This document shows, one piece after another, positions 62,995-64,000 of a DNA stretch of 64,000 bases. How positions within the stretch are numbered: position 1 is the stretch's first letter; each line of letters opens with the position of its first letter. The notes beneath the pieces are model-generated. The model was not told the origin of the DNA. It saw only the letters and a program-made list of their open reading frames with translations, and ran no database searches. Origin of the DNA: Macrothele yani (lineage: Eukaryota; Arthropoda; Arachnida; Araneae; Macrothelidae); NCBI GenBank assembly GCA_039090855.1, contig CM077011.1, positions 28,673,001 through 28,737,000 of the forward strand, written 5' to 3'. A program made the translations under genes and the position numbers.

Positions 62995-64000
62995 AAGTAA
63001 CCAAAGCTCTTATGGAAACAGCAACAAAATTAGCTGGGTCTAAGAACAAGTTGCATGTAAACAAATTATCAGGAAAAACCAAAATGTTGATGCAAAAAGA
63101 AGAGAGATGAGGACAACTAAAGAAGATGTGACTTCCAAAGTGGAATATATAGAGCTATGCAAGACAGCACGAAAAAGTATCACTGAAGACGTAAGGAAAT
63201 TCAACTGTGAGCTAGTGAGGAAAGCAATTGAAAACAACCAAAGCCTAAAGATAGCAAAGGGACATCTCAGTAAGGGAAGAAAACAGATTATGGCTCTGAG
63301 AAAAGAAGATGGTTCTGTAACAAGAAATAGAGGCGAAATTTGACAAGAGTGAAAGATTTCTACTCCAAATTATATGAAAGGGATGATACATGTACTCCAG
63401 ACATCATGAAAGGTACCAGAGTTCTTCCAGTCCTCCCAGCAGAAGTTGCTCATGCAATCAAGAACATGAAGCGGGGGAAAGCTCCAGGAGAAGATGGAAT
63501 TACTATAGACATCATACAAGAAGCAAGTGGAGAAATTGAAACAGTACTCGCCCAAATTTTCACTCGATGCCTTAATGAAGGGAAGATTCCTGAGGATTGG
63601 AACACCGCTACAATGATCCTGCTACATAAAAAAGGTGACATTGAGGATCTCAGGAACTACAGACCTATCAGCCTCCTATCAGTGGTTTATAAAATCTTCA
63701 CTAAAGTTCTTTCACACCGCTTGAAGGTAACACTGGACATGGCTCAACCGAGAGAACAAGCTGGATTCAGGAGTGGCTACAGCACAATAGATCATATCCA
63801 TGTACTGAGAGAACTAATTGAAAGAGCGAGGGAATATGAACTTCCATTGTGCATGGCTTTTATCGATTATGAAAAAGCCTTTGATTCGGTGAAACCATCA
63901 GCAGTTACCACGGCTCTGAAATCCTGCGGTATTGAAGATGCATACATTAATATTATTAATAACATCTATGAAAATGCAAGTGCAAAGATTCGGCTGTTTG
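62995..64000 (+). mobile_element. RTE (BovB-type) 5'/RT piece, opposite orientation, runs off the window
   Basis: The + strand reads TTKEDVTSKVEYIELCKTAR and ELVRKAIENNQSLKIAKGHL (linker between endonuclease and RT). After a stop at 63341 and a shift come VAHAIKNMKRGKAPGEDGIT (RT-0/1), DWNTATMILLHKKGDIEDLR, NYRPISLLSVVYKIFTKVLS, EQAGFRSGYSTIDHI and FIDYEKAFDSVKP (catalytic D..KAFD). The last bases (63925-64000) equal the start of the RTE piece at 28816. The open RT frame continues past the right edge. Confidence 0.9.

Overview
The window reads as eukaryotic nuclear DNA from an animal, most likely an arthropod (possibly a chelicerate, but the species cannot be fixed from sequence alone). It is AT-leaning and repeat-dense, has no operon-like gene packing, and holds dozens of decayed transposons. 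The only host coding DNA I can support is three small exons, all on the + strand, that resemble TRPC-type (Drosophila TRP/TRPgamma-like) cation channels: a candidate last exon with stop and poly(A) signal at 5438-5702, an N-terminal exon at 23337-23528, and an ankyrin-repeat exon at 47276-47472. The second and third join in phase across an intron of about 23.7 kb. The first would be the 3' end of a separate upstream paralogue, so the locus may be a tandem TRP cluster inflated by repeats.

Layout. 1-5.4 kb: SINEs, a mariner (1047-2338) and a Tc1 element (2942-4181). 5.4-23.3 kb, between the two candidate channel genes: a foldback element built of 117-bp tandem units (about 6.5-7.5 kb), a Tc1 element split by a 1.8-kb satellite island (7.7-10.5 kb), more Tc1/mariner copies, and a hAT element (14296-17082, perfect 8-bp duplication) holding two further transposons. 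23.5-47.3 kb, the channel intron: a pogo-like element, a short hAT derivative with its 8-bp duplication, two RTE (BovB-type) retrotransposon pieces head to head, a 7.4-kb Tx1-clade LINE with both ORFs inserted in a Tc1 element, minisatellites, a Penelope-like remnant, a Tc1 element, a miniature LTR retrotransposon whose LTRs each carry a tRNA-like sequence (41877-42467), and mariner derivatives. 47.5-64 kb: a jockey/CR1-like LINE interrupted by a Tc1 that is itself interrupted by a SINE, a nearly intact Tc1 (54575-55976), a palindromic foldback element, a degenerate satellite holding a tandem SINE array, another Tc1, and a second pair of oppositely oriented RTE pieces that runs off the right edge.

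No gene set here works as a pathway. The main observations are the tRNA-bearing miniature LTR element, the split TRP-like gene and its possible tandem neighbour, the repeated occurrence of 33/36-bp in-frame tandem repeats inside transposase genes of different families, and the unusual number of head-to-head inverted duplications. Family assignments come from motifs recognised by eye; no database search was run.
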